A DNA stretch of 64,000 bases from Bactericera cockerelli (lineage: Eukaryota > Arthropoda > Insecta > Hemiptera > Triozidae), in the NCBI GenBank assembly GCA_024516035.1, contig CM044959.1:11985765-12049764 (forward strand). The letters run 5' to 3'. The position numbers and the translations under genes are program-made. Under the pieces are notes generated by a model. The model was not told where the DNA came from and did not search any database. It worked only from the letters and a program-made list of their open reading frames with translations. Below are positions 26,701-33,063 of this stretch, one piece after another. The number at the start of each line of letters is the position of its first letter. Within the stretch, counting starts at the first letter, position 1.

Positions 26701-29469
26701 CCCATCCCGTAGTATGCCTCCCCTCTGATGGGCGAGAAGTGACACAATACTTCCCAATGAGTTGCTGGGTCAACACGATGCCTGAACCAGTCTCCTTTAC
26801 ATACCAGGCAAAAGTGAGAGGAGGCGGCACGACATCGATGAGTAACTCGTCATGGTGGATTCTCTTCTGCGCTATGTTGTCCCGACCCCACCGCTGAATA
26901 CACATGAGATGGAAGAAACAGAAGCACCCTTTGCAACTCCAGATCTTTAAAAGAAGAAATACATTACTTTCAATGAAGTGAAAAGTTATTTTAAGTTAAT
27001 TTTAAACATTTTTTGTTCTTTGTAATTGCTTGATCGATAAGGCAGTGGACTAGTAACCTGGAGGTTGTTGGTTCAAGTCCCGGTTTCAGCGTAGATTTAA
27101 TAAAGCGAGTTTGAGTAGTTGTGATATCACGAAAGTGATGAACACTGATATGATAAGTTTTATGTTTAGTAACACGAAATAAATTTGATTTGATTTGATC
27201 TAGAGAAAAAAACTGCCAAACAATTATGTGTGACTTTAAAGAGGAACCAGCATTGATGGCACATTGAATGTACCGGTTCTCGTATTATAACCGAAGTTTA
27301 GCAACGTCCAGTGAGGTGAAGACGTGATGCTGGCATTCCGGTCCAACCCAGTCTGGGTGAGGTTGATGTGGGTAGCAGGTTTGTGAGTTTCCTGCGAATG
27401 GAGAGTAACACCCCCGTCGTGATATGACCATGCAGTTGAATGCAACGTTAAATCCAAATTAAAAAAAAAGAGAAGGAAAATATCTCCGAATTTAGAGTAA
27501 ATACTACCCAATACCCATGCACATTAAGCAAGTTAGTGACTTTCAGCAAATTAATGAATGTTTTGTAATTAATATTATTTGAAATATTAATTACAAAACA
27601 TGATTTCTTTAGTAGGAAGAAATCTATTTGAATGAATTCTGATGTTCAAAAGACATTACAAACAGATAAAAATACAACAACAAAATCAAATTTAATATTT
27701 TTTTAATAATAAAATTTAATATAGGGCAAGGACTTCGAATGTTTTAGACTTTACAACAAAATTAAAATATGTATCTTACAGCATCAGATCTACGGATGCT
27801 AGCAATGCAGATGAGGCACACGGCTGAACCACTGGTGAACGCATCATTCAAATACTTGCTCGTCTTTCCCAGGTTCTCATTATCACCCCCTGTTTTCTTG
27901 TATGAATCCAAGAGTTTACCTGAGGAATAAAGCATAGATTAATTAATACAATCATATTGTTTCCTTACCTAAAGAATTAGCTTGGCGATTCAAAGGGGAA
28001 ACGCTGCCACCATCCGAGGAGCACTCCCTCATGGAGACCTTTTGAAGAATTTTTTTATATCTAAACTCCTATATATAAATTATAGATGCAGTCATATGAC
28101 GTATATATTATGTAGAAACTCATTGAATTCAATATACATAGCTAGATTTGTGTCTAGGATAATTTCAAGGTGTGACACTGATTTTTCCTCTATCTGCAGC
28201 AATCATACATCATTCCAATTATTGTTTATTAATAGTATTATTTTGACTTTGTAATTTTGTGTAAACAATTATTTATTTATTTAGTAATACCTAAAGCTAG
28301 GTATCAGTTGCTGAATGGCGGCCTTTGTGTAGAGGGGAAAATCCTTACTACAACATGGAATGGAACTTAAGGGGACTTTAAACATCGGAACTAGCCAGCG
28401 TCGATGGCATGTTGAATACACTGGTTCCCTTCAGAACACCGAAGTTAAGCGACATCCAGCGAGGTTAAGACTTGGATGGGTGACCATTCAAATTCTAATT
28501 CTCGTGACGCTGGCTTTTCCCGGCCCCACTCAGGCTGGGTGAGGTCAATGTGAGTAGCAGGTTTGTGAGTTTCCTGCGAATGGAGGGTAAAACCCCCGTC
28601 GTGATATGACCATGGCAGTTAAAAGTGACGTTAAAACCCACTTAAAAAAAAAAAAAAAAACATCGGAACTAGAATGGAGATGTCAAACAGATAGAAGCAT
28701 AGAAAACACTAACCAGCCTAGCTAGCTGACAGATTTCTAAAAGTGTTATTGAAAAAAAAAAAAAAAAAAAACAAAAACAAATAACCAAAATACAGCGGGC
28801 TGTGATAAAATAGAAATAGATTTGAGAGTGTAAGTAATTCATTAAAAGAGATAGTCCACACAGAAAAACCTTGTTAGTATCTAAACAATAATAATTAATT
28901 TTAGTGTATCTTAGCCAGGTTTAACAGCAACCCCTTTCATAAAACAAGGATTCTAAATATTTTTGAAATTTTGTAGGTAAGGGAAGAAATTCAAAAAATG
29001 AAATATAGTCATGAGATGAGCACCATCTTGTGACTACTTGGTGACAACTATTCAGAACTCCAGATTACTAAAGGATAGCACCAATAGAATGTTGGTTTAA
29101 CAGTGGAAAATTCTACAAACCTACCTTATTTGTACTGTACAAATTTTATGATTTTAAAATTATTTTTCAGTAAAATACCTACTATTTACTACCAACAACA
29201 CTAAGCATACCCATTATGTTATCCAACGCCTCATTGTCCAAATCTTCTTCCTCAGATGATGAGAGATACTCATTGTTCTCCAAGTTTTGTTTGATGACGG
29301 ATGAGAACTTAGCCTGAGCTTCCAAAAACTTAGGATGAACATGTTGCTGGTTATTCACAGCTTTAGTGTGAAGTGCTGGCTGATTGCTTGCACTGGACCC
29401 GCTGGTTTCACCATTAGTAGCAGAAGGCTCTCCTTCCGTGGGAGCTTTTTTCTTCTTTTTCTTTACCAT
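2614..29469 (-). CDS. NFXL1: NFXL1: NF-X1-type zinc finger protein with C-terminal membrane anchor, 13 coding exons
   Basis: Joined exons (5' to 3'): 29469-29193, 27919-27780, 26944-26805, 25746-25485, 24042-23866, 19605-19375, 17563-17351, 16117-15984, 12972-12804, 11829-11600, 10277-10038, 8721-8524, 2856-2614. Every junction is GT-AG and phase-compatible. The total is 2654 nt, which becomes 885 codons including stop if one missing base in exon 9 is allowed for; human NFXL1 is about 911 residues. Order: acidic Ser-rich N-terminus (about 70-80), RING/PHD-like Cys/His region (about 125-190), repeated NFX1-type fingers (about 195-785), coiled coil (about 805-835), hydrophobic anchor (about 863-881). 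Near-identical family blocks include PWLVPHSCG and [19 protein letters not shown]1-family proteins pair RING-like and Cys-rich fingers and act as transcription or ubiquitin-related factors; the anchored branch is NFXL1. The exact role here is not shown by the sequence. Five exon edges are tandemly duplicated (separate entries). Confidence 0.93.
2994..3228 (+). repeat. Dispersed repeat J, left part
   Basis: Starts ACTAGCCGTTTGCCCGTG and ends in TATATA. Nearly identical to 36614-36848. The foldback element starting at 3229 was inserted into the terminal TATATA, and the J remainder TATAGAG continues after 5683. Confidence 0.8.
3229..5683. mobile_element. Foldback DNA element with about 450-bp inverted arms and TA target site
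   Basis: The left end CAGGGTGGACC and right end GGTCCACCCTG are inverted and flanked by TA. Arms run about 3229-3682 and 5232-5683 and differ by a few percent by eye. The middle 1.5 kb has no recognisable transposase; it includes a tRNA-like SINE fragment near 4370-4465. TA duplication with CAGGGTG ends suggests a non-autonomous Tc1/mariner-type element. Confidence 0.8.
5691..5906 (-). mobile_element. SINE family E (tRNA-derived)
   Basis: On the minus strand it opens GTCACCGTGGCCGAGTGAGT with an A-box-like GTTAGCGCGCTAGGCAT. The body includes TGGACCCCGAACACCC read on the plus strand and ends in a conserved CGCAGAATTA block. Other copies: 18519, 22440, 29764 and 37822. Confidence 0.8.
5935..6100. 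repeat. Minisatellite with embedded ATA/AAT microsatellite
   Basis: Four copies of AGCTGGTTAAATGTTTTG plus GTCAGGCT, separated by AAT runs of different length. Confidence 0.85.
6255..7548. repeat. Composite repeat K with internal duplications and a TG-rich tract
   Basis: It carries two to three diverged internal copies (about 170-190 bp) of a unit with ATTCTGACGTACCGTTCT and GAATGTTCGAAATTTCGACC, then a TG-rich microsatellite (7050-7505), and ends GGCGAAGCGGGTGCAGCCCG. The end motif also occurs inverted at 35580. A second partial copy lies at 7748-8365. Confidence 0.75.
7050..7505. repeat. (TG)n-rich microsatellite, interrupted
   Basis: About 455 bp of TG dinucleotides with GGTG, GATG and GGG interruptions. 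Long open frames of Cys/Val here are artefacts of the repeat. Confidence 0.95.
7585..7756 (-). mobile_element. SINE family G (tRNA head, shared body)
   Basis: Plus-strand text CAGGACGGGGGTTTTACCCT and CATTCGCTGGGA is the body shared with the 5S-headed SINE. The minus-strand start is a worn tRNA-like head (CGAGTACGACTCCCGATTGG). A fuller copy lies at 13113-13345. Confidence 0.75.
7748..8365. repeat. Second copy of repeat K with TG tract
   Basis: Matches 6718-7535, including the GAATGTTCGAAATTTCGACC unit, a shorter TG-rich tract (8079-8335) and the same GGCGAAGCGGGTG end. It interrupts SINE-G. Confidence 0.8.
8365..8515 (-). repeat. Dispersed repeat H
   Basis: Contains AGCTGTAGCCAAGCTGGCTA and CCTCACGATGGTTCATCGCA. 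Related copies or pieces: 6140-6255, 9775-9960, 20440-20520, 24315-24560, 37710-37800 and 38095-38290. Confidence 0.7.
8524..8721 (-). CDS. NFXL1: NFXL1 exon 12 (last zinc finger)
   Basis: The exon is 198 nt, phase 0 to phase 0. It encodes [18 protein letters not shown] and [14 protein letters not shown], matching vertebrate LPCGHRCKEMCHPGECPF and LRCPCKR. The intron before it ends in a long C run and CAACAG. Donor GTATGA. Confidence 0.92.
8722..10037. other. NFXL1 intron 11 content
   Basis: Holds an A/T-rich LINE-tail-like stretch (8745-8890), SINE-B (8990-9194), a run of about 30 T at 9541-9570 and repeat-H pieces (9775-9960). No gene seen. Confidence 0.7.
8990..9194 (+). mobile_element. 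SINE family B (tRNA-derived)
   Basis: The head GTCCCGGTAGCTCAGTGG pairs with a CCGGGACA-type end in family members like a tRNA acceptor stem, and GTTCGAAACCC is the B box. The tail is GGCTTACTGCTGGAATAATG and an ATT-rich end. Other copies: 16356, 16661 (-), 19922 (-) and 35344. The copies share a tail and sit in varied places, so this is a SINE rather than a working tRNA gene. Confidence 0.85.
10038..10277 (-). CDS. NFXL1: NFXL1 exon 11
   Basis: The exon is 240 nt, phase 0 to phase 0. It encodes [17 protein letters not shown] and [12 protein letters not shown], matching the vertebrate CLHPCILRCHPGECPPC and LYVEC blocks. Acceptor CTACCCAG, donor GTGAGT. It is markedly GC-rich against AT-rich introns. 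Confidence 0.92.
10378..10620. repeat. Dispersed repeat M with inverted ends
   Basis: Contains inverted GAGAAGTTGTATTAGATGTA motifs and CTGATGAGAGCAAAGAAGCT. Diverged copies: about 37230-37370, 52320-52500 and 56530-56650. Possibly a miniature DNA element. Confidence 0.6.
10615..10668 (-). repeat. Diverged copy of the exon 11 acceptor
   Basis: About 380 bp upstream of exon 11, the stretch around 10635-10668 repeats the exon's CTACCCAG acceptor and first codons (VSISCPP versus VSLNCPP), with about 27 of 32 bases matching by eye. It then loses the reading frame. It may be an old duplication of the exon start. Confidence 0.5.
10688..10980. mobile_element. TTAA-flanked miniature transposon (piggyBac-like)
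   Basis: The ends TTAACACGTTCGTTACC and GGTAACGAACGTGTTAA are inverted repeats that include a TTAA at both edges, as expected for piggyBac-type insertion. Length 293 bp, no coding capacity. Confidence 0.75.
11000..11520. other. NFXL1 intron 10, LINE-tail-like AT-rich stretch
   Basis: Includes CCCTTTAGTTAGGAC (about 11178), the reverse of the GTCCTAACTAAAGGGCGGGG motif found at 35907 and 36198, followed by AT-rich low-complexity DNA. No gene seen. Confidence 0.5.
11600..11829 (-). CDS. NFXL1: NFXL1 exon 10
   Basis: The exon is 230 nt, phase 1 to phase 0. It encodes [20 protein letters not shown], aligned with the vertebrate GPWEQPSEPAF...LPCPPC region, then a finger [17 protein letters not shown]. 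Acceptor CTCCCAG, donor GTGAGT. Confidence 0.9.
11830..12803. other. NFXL1 intron 9 content
   Basis: AT-rich, with a partial SINE-A (12440-12515, plus strand; B box GGTTGTTCGAGTCCC) and a SINE-B tail fragment near 12555-12620. Nothing else recognised. Confidence 0.6.
12804..12972 (-). CDS. NFXL1: NFXL1 exon 9, with an apparent one-base deletion
   Basis: The exon is 169 nt as read. From the acceptor, the frame gives [21 protein letters not shown], matching the vertebrate CHH...CHFGSCPPC block. After a run of five C near 12910 the family frame resumes one base over ([18 protein letters not shown]). One missing base in the C run explains both halves; as written, translation meets a stop soon after. 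It could be an assembly error or a true lesion. Confidence 0.82.
13113..13345 (-). mobile_element. SINE family G (tRNA head, shared body)
   Basis: The minus-strand head reads GGCGTAACGGTTGTGACTAC, then GAGTTCGATTCCCGG (B box). The body on the plus strand is GGGTTTTACCCTCCATTCGC and CACCCAGCCTGGGT, shared with the 5S-headed family. Confidence 0.8.
13618..13741 (-). mobile_element. SINE family A
   Basis: Minus-strand copy with CTCAGTAGCTAGATCGATAA and a worn B box; tail TAGTTGTGATATCAC. Confidence 0.8.
14240..15215. repeat. Tandem array of six units of about 160 bp
   Basis: ATGAGGCACTTCCC or a close variant recurs near 14264, 14426, 14575, 14740, 14896 and 15058. Preceded by a short TGAC repeat (TGACTGACTGACTGACAG). 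Confidence 0.85.
15289..15765. repeat. Near-perfect 199-bp inverted repeat, 79-bp loop
   Basis: Arms 15289-15487 and 15567-15765 match almost base for base by eye, starting at TCCCACAAAAAACTACCGTT on the left and ending with its complement on the right. Confidence 0.88.
15984..16117 (-). CDS. NFXL1: NFXL1 exon 8
   Basis: The exon is 134 nt, phase 0 to phase 2. It encodes [21 protein letters not shown], matching the vertebrate CHRGSCYPC block. The acceptor is TTCCCAG and the donor GTGAGT. It lies about 30 bp from the edge of a 2.1-kb foldback element in intron 8. The first 33 nt and their acceptor are duplicated upstream. Confidence 0.92.
16118..16258 (-). repeat. Second copy of the exon 8 acceptor (89-bp tandem duplication)
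   Basis: The exon 8 start, its TTCCCAG acceptor and about 55 bp of intron are present twice at 89-bp spacing (matching blocks start at 16084 and 16173 on the plus strand). Use of the upstream acceptor would read [12 protein letters not shown] and then reach a stop within a few codons, so it looks like a decoy. Confidence 0.85.
16257..16352. repeat. (TTTAT)n microsatellite
   Basis: Pentanucleotide TTTAT/TTTTA repeats of about 90 bp immediately before a SINE-B copy. Confidence 0.9.
16356..16560 (+). mobile_element. SINE family B
   Basis: CCCGGTAGCTCAGTGGTAAA head, GGTTCGAAATCCAGCC B box and ATTATTATT end. Confidence 0.85.
16661..16850 (-). mobile_element. SINE family B, joined to a SINE-A fragment
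   Basis: Plus-strand GTCATGTCCCGGCTGGGTTT marks a minus-strand SINE-B; from about 16791 a partial SINE-A head (CACCGACCTCCCGGTTACAA) follows. Confidence 0.7.
16864..17350 (-). repeat. 47-bp minisatellite carrying tandem 5' splice sites after exon 7
   Basis: The 3' end of exon 7 plus its donor is repeated at exactly 47-bp spacing. Donor G positions are 17350 (normal), 17303, 17256, 17209, 17162, 17115, 17068, 17021, 16974, 16927 and 16880. Several units have GTAAGT, a stronger consensus than the GTGAGT of the normal site. Since 47 is not a multiple of three, the second donor shifts the frame, and reading past it meets TGA at once. Only the proximal donor therefore looks productive. Confidence 0.9.
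17351..17563 (-). CDS. NFXL1: NFXL1 exon 7, source copy of an 11-fold 5' splice-site array
   Basis: The exon is 213 nt (71 codons), phase 0 to phase 0. It begins [12 protein letters not shown], continuing the finger started in exon 6, and ends [14 protein letters not shown] at GTGAGT. It matches the vertebrate blocks YLCETKC and CGRTLGCRNHKC. The proximal donor at 17350 is chosen because it alone keeps the frame into exon 8. Confidence 0.93.
17702..18012 (-). mobile_element. SINE family D with poly-T edge
   Basis: Plus strand: poly-T (17702-17732), GTGTTTCACAGCCG, CCCATCCCGTAGTATGCCTC, then the tRNA-like head read in reverse (CGAACCCGGGACCTTCCGCA). Other copies: 20152, 26617 and 30453. Confidence 0.85.
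18013..18518. other. NFXL1 intron 6, unassigned part
   Basis: AT-rich; no gene or family match recognised. Confidence 0.5.
18519..18685 (+). mobile_element. SINE family E, partial
   Basis: Contains AGTGGCGGAATTATGGGCAA and TTCTGCGCTACCCACTA, the body of the family, without the tRNA-like head. Confidence 0.75.
18740..19319 (-). repeat. Tandem array of six extra exon-6 ends, each with its own acceptor and donor
   Basis: Six copies lie downstream of exon 6 in intron 6 at 101-111 bp spacing: 19319-19270, 19213-19164, 19103-19053, 18992-18942, 18891-18841 and 18790-18740. Each is bounded on the 5' side by a poly-T tract ending in AG and on the 3' side by GTTAGT. The four downstream copies are 51 nt, phase 0 to phase 0, without stops, and encode [12 protein letters not shown](S/F)(A/V)C(G/S)Q. 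The two nearest exon 6 lack one base (50 nt) and would shift the frame. They look like usable mini-exons, but the sequence cannot show whether they are spliced. Confidence 0.85.
19375..19605 (-). CDS. NFXL1: NFXL1 exon 6, source copy of a tandemly duplicated exon end
   Basis: The exon is 231 nt (77 codons), phase 0 to phase 0. The acceptor follows a run of C. It encodes [19 protein letters not shown] and ends with [17 protein letters not shown] before GTTAGT. The Tyr sits where other family members and all six duplicated copies here have Cys, a zinc ligand of the CxxHxCxxxCH signature. Confidence 0.92.
19922..20141 (-). mobile_element. SINE family B
   Basis: Minus-strand copy: GTCCCGGTAGCTCAGTGGTA head at the right edge, ATT-rich tail at the left. 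Confidence 0.85.
20152..20428 (+). mobile_element. SINE family D
   Basis: Head TTAAGCACTCGCTTGCCATG, B box GAGTTCGATCCCC, body CACCTAATTGGGAAGTATTG. Immediately adjacent to the SINE-B copy. Confidence 0.85.
20972..21513. repeat. Long near-perfect hairpin (about 251-bp arms, 37-bp loop)
   Basis: Arms 20972-21222 and 21260-21513 are almost exact reverse complements, beginning ATCCCCCAAAAACACCAC. No transposase or clear target duplication seen. Probably a foldback or miniature DNA element. Confidence 0.85.
22081..22275. repeat. Minisatellite, about five units of 44-48 bp
   Basis: Units contain AGAAGGCCATGCCTCAGG and ATAGTAGGGTTAGG. Confidence 0.85.
22440..22565 (-). mobile_element. SINE family E, truncated
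   Basis: Plus strand GGTATGAGTGTACCCCGGAC and GGGATCGAACCCAAGTCATC mark the body and B box. Confidence 0.7.
23528..23655 (+). repeat. Dispersed repeat L with CCTCGGCCGAGG palindrome
   Basis: Reads GCTGGCTGAAAGTACATGAA then CACACCTCGGCCGAGGTG and TTTGATCTGT. Other copies: 32058-32180, 46726-46795 and 59058-59115 (inverted). Confidence 0.75.
23866..24042 (-). CDS. NFXL1: NFXL1 exon 5
   Basis: The exon is 177 nt, phase 0 to phase 0. It encodes two NFX1-type fingers ([19 protein letters not shown] and [10 protein letters not shown]). Donor is GTAAGG and the acceptor CTGCAG. A TTAA-flanked miniature transposon lies 15 bp upstream of the acceptor. Confidence 0.93.
24058..24287. mobile_element. 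TTAA-flanked miniature transposon (piggyBac-like), next to exon 5 acceptor
   Basis: Ends TTAACACGTATGAGACGG and CCGTCTCATACGTGTTAA are inverted with TTAA at both edges. Internal inverted CCCACCGGTGGG motifs. It lies 15 bp upstream of exon 5, so much of the 3' splice region of intron 4 comes from it. Confidence 0.82.
24315..24560 (+). repeat. Dispersed repeat H, fullest copy
   Basis: Contains GTAGCCAGCTTGGCTACAGC, a stem-forming motif, then TGAACCACATATTTCTATGG and CTGCAAGCTAGCCTGGCTTG. Confidence 0.75.
25206..25480 (+). mobile_element. 5S rRNA-headed SINE (family F)
   Basis: The head reads GCCAGCGTCAATGCC, TTCTCGTTCTGTCACTAAAG and TTAAGCAACGTCCAGCG, following the layout of eukaryotic 5S rRNA, then the shared body and an A-rich tail that reaches the exon 4 donor. 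Confidence 0.8.
25485..25746 (-). CDS. NFXL1: NFXL1 exon 4 (last RING-like CxxC and first NFX1 fingers)
   Basis: The exon is 262 nt. A split Cys codon (TG|T) restores CPKCR, the closing CxxC of the RING-like region. Then come the family-diagnostic blocks PWLVPHSCG and [16 protein letters not shown]. Donor is GTAAGT. The A-rich tail of a 5S-headed SINE starts within about 10 bp of this donor. Confidence 0.95.
25900..26110 (+). mobile_element. SINE family C (tRNA-derived)
   Basis: Head with CTAGTCTGGTAATCCA, B box GGTTCGAATCCC, body GTGACCACATAATAATAAGA and an ATT end. Other copies: 33064, 41155 and 42752, all minus. Confidence 0.85.
26617..26783 (-). mobile_element. SINE family D, truncated
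   Basis: Keeps GTGTTTCACAGCCG and CCCATCCCGTAGTATGCCTC; the tRNA-like head is missing. Confidence 0.8.
26805..26944 (-). CDS. NFXL1: NFXL1 exon 3 (middle of RING-like region)
   Basis: The exon is 140 nt, phase 0 to phase 2, with donor GTATGT. It encodes [18 protein letters not shown], the Cys/His core of the RING/PHD-like domain, followed by a variable stretch. A truncated SINE-D copy begins about 20 bp into the downstream intron. Confidence 0.9.
27027..27195 (+). mobile_element. SINE family A
   Basis: TTGCTTGATCGATAAGGCAG head, GGTTCAAGTCCCGG B box, tail TTTGATTTGATTTGAT. Confidence 0.85.
27246..27472 (+). mobile_element. 5S rRNA-headed SINE (family F), shortened head
   Basis: CCGGTTCTCGTATTATAACC and GCAACGTCCAGTGAGG of the 5S-like head, then the shared body and poly-A. 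Confidence 0.78.
27557..27602. repeat. Perfect 20-bp AT-rich palindrome
   Basis: ATGTTTTGTAATTAATATT is followed within a few bases by its exact reverse complement. Confidence 0.8.
27780..27919 (-). CDS. NFXL1: NFXL1 exon 2 (start of RING-like region)
   Basis: The exon is 140 nt, entered in phase 1 (G|GT gives Gly) after a CCTCAG acceptor and left in phase 0 at GTAAGA. It encodes [20 protein letters not shown], aligning with the vertebrate block before the first CxxC pair of the RING/PHD-like domain. Confidence 0.9.
28388..28662 (+). mobile_element. 5S rRNA-headed SINE (family F), full copy
   Basis: The clearest copy: head GCCAGCGTCGATGGCATGTT, GAATACACTGGTTCC, CACCGAAGTTAAGCGACATC, GGATGGGTGACCATTC and a closing GACGCTGGC that pairs with the start like 5S helix I. 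Body CCCACTCAGGCTGGGTGAGG; ends in poly-A at 28645-28662. Confidence 0.85.
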
Positions 29470-29477
29470 GAGAGGAC
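29193..29477 (-). CDS. NFXL1: NFXL1 exon 1 (start codon exon)
   Basis: The ATG is at 29469-29467 and coding runs to 29193, ending in phase 1 before GTAGTA. A Lys-rich start is followed by a Ser/Thr/Asn-rich stretch and then the family motif [14 protein letters not shown], which matches the SSSSEEGDEDFE segment of vertebrate NFXL1. Eight bases upstream of the ATG a TTTCAG acceptor ends at 29478, so the 5' UTR probably continues in an exon further upstream that I could not place. The vertebrate N-terminus is longer, so extra upstream coding cannot be excluded. Confidence 0.85.
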
Positions 29478-29763
29478 CTGAAATATTAAAAAAAATAAAA
29501 ACAAAAATATTGCTGTAGTGGGAATCGAACTTGCAACTTAGTGGTTTTAAGAGGAAAAGTGTGCTAGCTTACTTAAAATAAAACAGCATTTGATTGAGGG
29601 GGATGTCAAGGTCATGTCACACAGACAGAACTCAGTAGTTCCACTTGGATACAGAAAAAGCCAACTGATTCAGACTATCACAATATTTTTTGTTCAATTG
29701 TCTGTTGTTTTTTTATGAAGCCTAAGTTATTGACTAAATAAATAATAAAAATGTCCTTCTTTG

Positions 29764-30025
29764 TCTTATTGTATCACAATTTTAGTTTATAGTGCAGAGT
29801 AATAGGACTTTTTTCATATTTTTTATGTAACAGTATCTATTTTTTGCCTATAATTCTGTCACTTGTTGCTGCTCCATTGAAGCAGCTTCTTATTTTTCCT
29901 CACAAGTTATGAATGGACCTCAAACATCCAAGTACAGAGCAGATAAAATCCTGCCTCACTGGGGATCAAACCCATGCATGTAATGCTTTGCACAGTAATT
30001 CACTTGGTCATGGTGACTAGGTACA
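29764..30025 (-). mobile_element. SINE family E
   Basis: Body plus reverse head (ACTGGGGATCAAACCC B box) ending GTCATGGTGAC. Lies in the NFXL1-XPR1 interval. Confidence 0.8.
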
Positions 30026-30452
30026 TCTAAGTTACTATCTTGTTACATTGTTTTGTTTATTCTATTGACTAAGTGAGTTTGTGTTATGATGATCTTCCAT
30101 GAAGATATGTGTGTTTTTCAGTAGATTCCTATTGAAAAGTAGAGGTAAACAGCTACTTTTTTCATAATTAATGACAATTAAAAAGCCTTTGTAAAACCTC
30201 TATGTGCAACTTCAGATTGCATCTTTGTTAGATGGGGAAAACTGATGCATGCAATGACTTTAGTTATCAATTTTTGCTATTAATTTCACCCTTTGTCTAG
30301 GTGAACAGACTATGGTTCAAATAATAAAACCTGTATAAATATAACAAGTATTTGTATTTTAACCTCTGAACTTACAAATCCCGAGCCAATCAAAAAAAAT
30401 GTATTTAAAATTTAGCAGTAATACTATATAGGGTTCTATAATATCACTTGTG

Positions 30453-30571
30453 CCCATCAGAGGGAATGCATACCTACTATGGGATGGGCAGGCTACAAAT
30501 ACAGACCCTAAGCGTTTACAGTAGCTGCTGTTTCATGGTACAAAGGGAAAGCCGTGAAACACTATACTTCA
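30453..30571 (+). mobile_element. SINE family D, fragment
   Basis: Contains CCATCAGAGGGAATGCATAC and CTACTATGGGATGGG, ending GCCGTGAAACACT. Confidence 0.7.
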
Positions 30572-32921
30572 ACAACAAAAAATCTTGTACAAACCACTAC
30601 AAATTTGATTTGTTGGAGACTTTGGTTAAATTCTTCTTCGTCTTACCTGTTTATTCTACACTCATATCAAACCAACTTAACACGATGAACATGGAATCAT
30701 CGGACTTTTGCGATAAAGAACCCATGAGGCTCATGATAATACTGATAAAAGATAAATAAGTGATAAGAGATAACAAAAGCTCCAACACCAAACGACCAAA
30801 CGTTACAGACATGCAACCAAAATTATAATGAGAAACCAGCCATGATTTCCATTTCTATAATAATAATAATTTAAATAAATGTATGTTTTTAGGTAACATA
30901 ACATTACAGAATACGTATCTGTGGTCCACTCTGATTTCACAGATTTTCATAGAATTTTCTCCCACCCAACTGCTAAACCAAACACTCTCTGACTGGTTAT
31001 TTGAAGGAAATTTAGACTGTTGAAAGTTAAGCTCCTCCAAGATTTTTAATAAGTAGTAAAGTGTCCATTAAAAACAGCTCAGTGTGGTCAATGCCGTCGT
31101 TCTGATAATCCTGAGGTCATTTAGGTATCCTCTCACTTGGGATTTTGACAACACAAAGCAGAGAAATGTTGCTAAGCGTTGCGAAAATATGTTTAGCATT
31201 CTATCTCATTTCATTTTAAAGGAAGCTTTTTTCATGGTCATATAATGAAAGGTTGTGAAACGCTGCCAACTTTGCGAGACAAAATGTTGCACTCAGTGGG
31301 ATGCCAGCCTCATAATACGTGTTGTGGCTCACTGCTAGAATCTAGTGGTTACTAGGGCAGTATAGTTATTATTTTATGTACTATGTTCTTCAAAAAAGTT
31401 ACAGTTATGCAAAAATGTAATAGTGTACGATTTTTTTTTTTTAACTTCGACTCATCAGCTCCGTACGACTATTTCAAGACTTGGGTGTAACATTGCAACA
31501 CTGTAACTAACACATCAACAGATTTACAAGATTAGTGAGATTAGTTCAAGTCTGTGAAGTCTGCAAGTCCTCAAGTAAATTTTGAAAGTTAAGTGATAAT
31601 TTTGAATAAAAATTTCCTTCATTTCTTCAGTTTTCCGACTTTTCAGTTTAATTTTCAAATTTTCATGTATCATTCTTCTTGTCCTGATATCTTATGCATG
31701 TACTTTAATTTTAATTTATAAATCTGCTGATTGGAATACCTAGTTCGTATTTGCTGACTAACCGAATCCACAGGACAAAAGATAATACCCACCCAAAATA
31801 AAGTGTTTAGGAAGGTTCTTCTGTGGTGTTTCAAGTTTTTTCTCCATCTAAAGACTCAACAGTACAGAACTGGTAAGTTTGAACATTTTATTCTTTAAGT
31901 ATGAGTAAGAGACCTGGGAAGCTGGGAACATGCCTGGAATTCATTACAATTATTTGATCATTAACCTTGCCTTTGCCTATGTAAACAATATTTGTACTGA
32001 CTAAAAACACCTCTAAGGCCAAATTATAAAACAGCATAAAATAAGTTAAGATAATTGCTGGCTGAAAGTACATGAAATGCATCAGAACTATGTTTTCCGT
32101 TAAGTTACACTCTGCTGCACTGTCTGTCCTTTGTATTGGCGTTCTTCACACCTTGGCTGAGATGTTTGATCTGTCACTTAAGTTGGGCTGTTGATTGGTT
32201 GAAAGTTGAAACCATGCAGAATAATTTAACCATGTCATTAAATGTAAGTGGACTCAAAAAAGTGCCAAAAATCAAGTAAAGCCTTGTTGTGGCTGCCCCT
32301 ACCTAGGCAGGTGCTAAAGACAGTGATATGTGAATGTTCTGGTTTCAAATCCACCCATAGTCATGGTAATCCTCATTGTCCTGGATTTTCATGACCCCAC
32401 ATAGGCTGGGTGAGGTTCATTTTAGTAGCAGGGTTGTTTGGTCTGCCAACAGGGTAAACCTTTTAAATCTCCCTTGTAATTATGTGCACTGAGGGTCATT
32501 ATTAGAAGAATGCAAGCTGTTTTTCCCTTTAAACGCCATTTATTTCCATGTGGCTACAAAGTGTTGGAACTTCTGTTTTTGTTAACAATTTCAAATGATT
32601 TTTGTTTTTTGTACAAAAGAAAACAGATTACAATTTACACTTGACACAAGAAGAAAGATATTTTGCAGTTTTGCAAAAAATAGAATTTTAGAGGTGTTTT
32701 CGAGCAACTCAGTTTACCGTTTATTGTGATTATTATCTTATGATTTTTCACCTAAATACATGTAGAAAAGTACTGGCTACTATGCTAGGTATTCAAAGAA
32801 GTTTATTATCTAAAGAAACATCTAAAAGTATTATCTACAACAGAAGTATCTGTATTGAAATACACAGTATTAAAGGGATACACACTGTTCAATATTTACC
32901 AACCTAAGTAATAATACTCTT

Positions 32922-33060
32922 TCCGACTTCAGTAGCTTGATCAATAAGGCAACAGACTTGTAACCTGGAGGTCGGTGGTTTGATTCCTAGATTCAGTGTA
33001 GATTTAGTAAAGTTTGAGTAGTTGTGATATCACGAAAGTGATTAACACAAATATGATAGC
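32922..33060 (+). mobile_element. SINE family A
   Basis: CCGACTTCAGTAGCTTGATC head and GAGTAGTTGTGATATCAC tail; followed directly by an inverted SINE-C. Confidence 0.85.
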
Positions 33061-33063
33061 ATA

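Noticed and set aside
28388..28515. 5S rRNA gene
   Set aside because: The head is diverged and always fused to a SINE body and poly-A, with shortened copies nearby.
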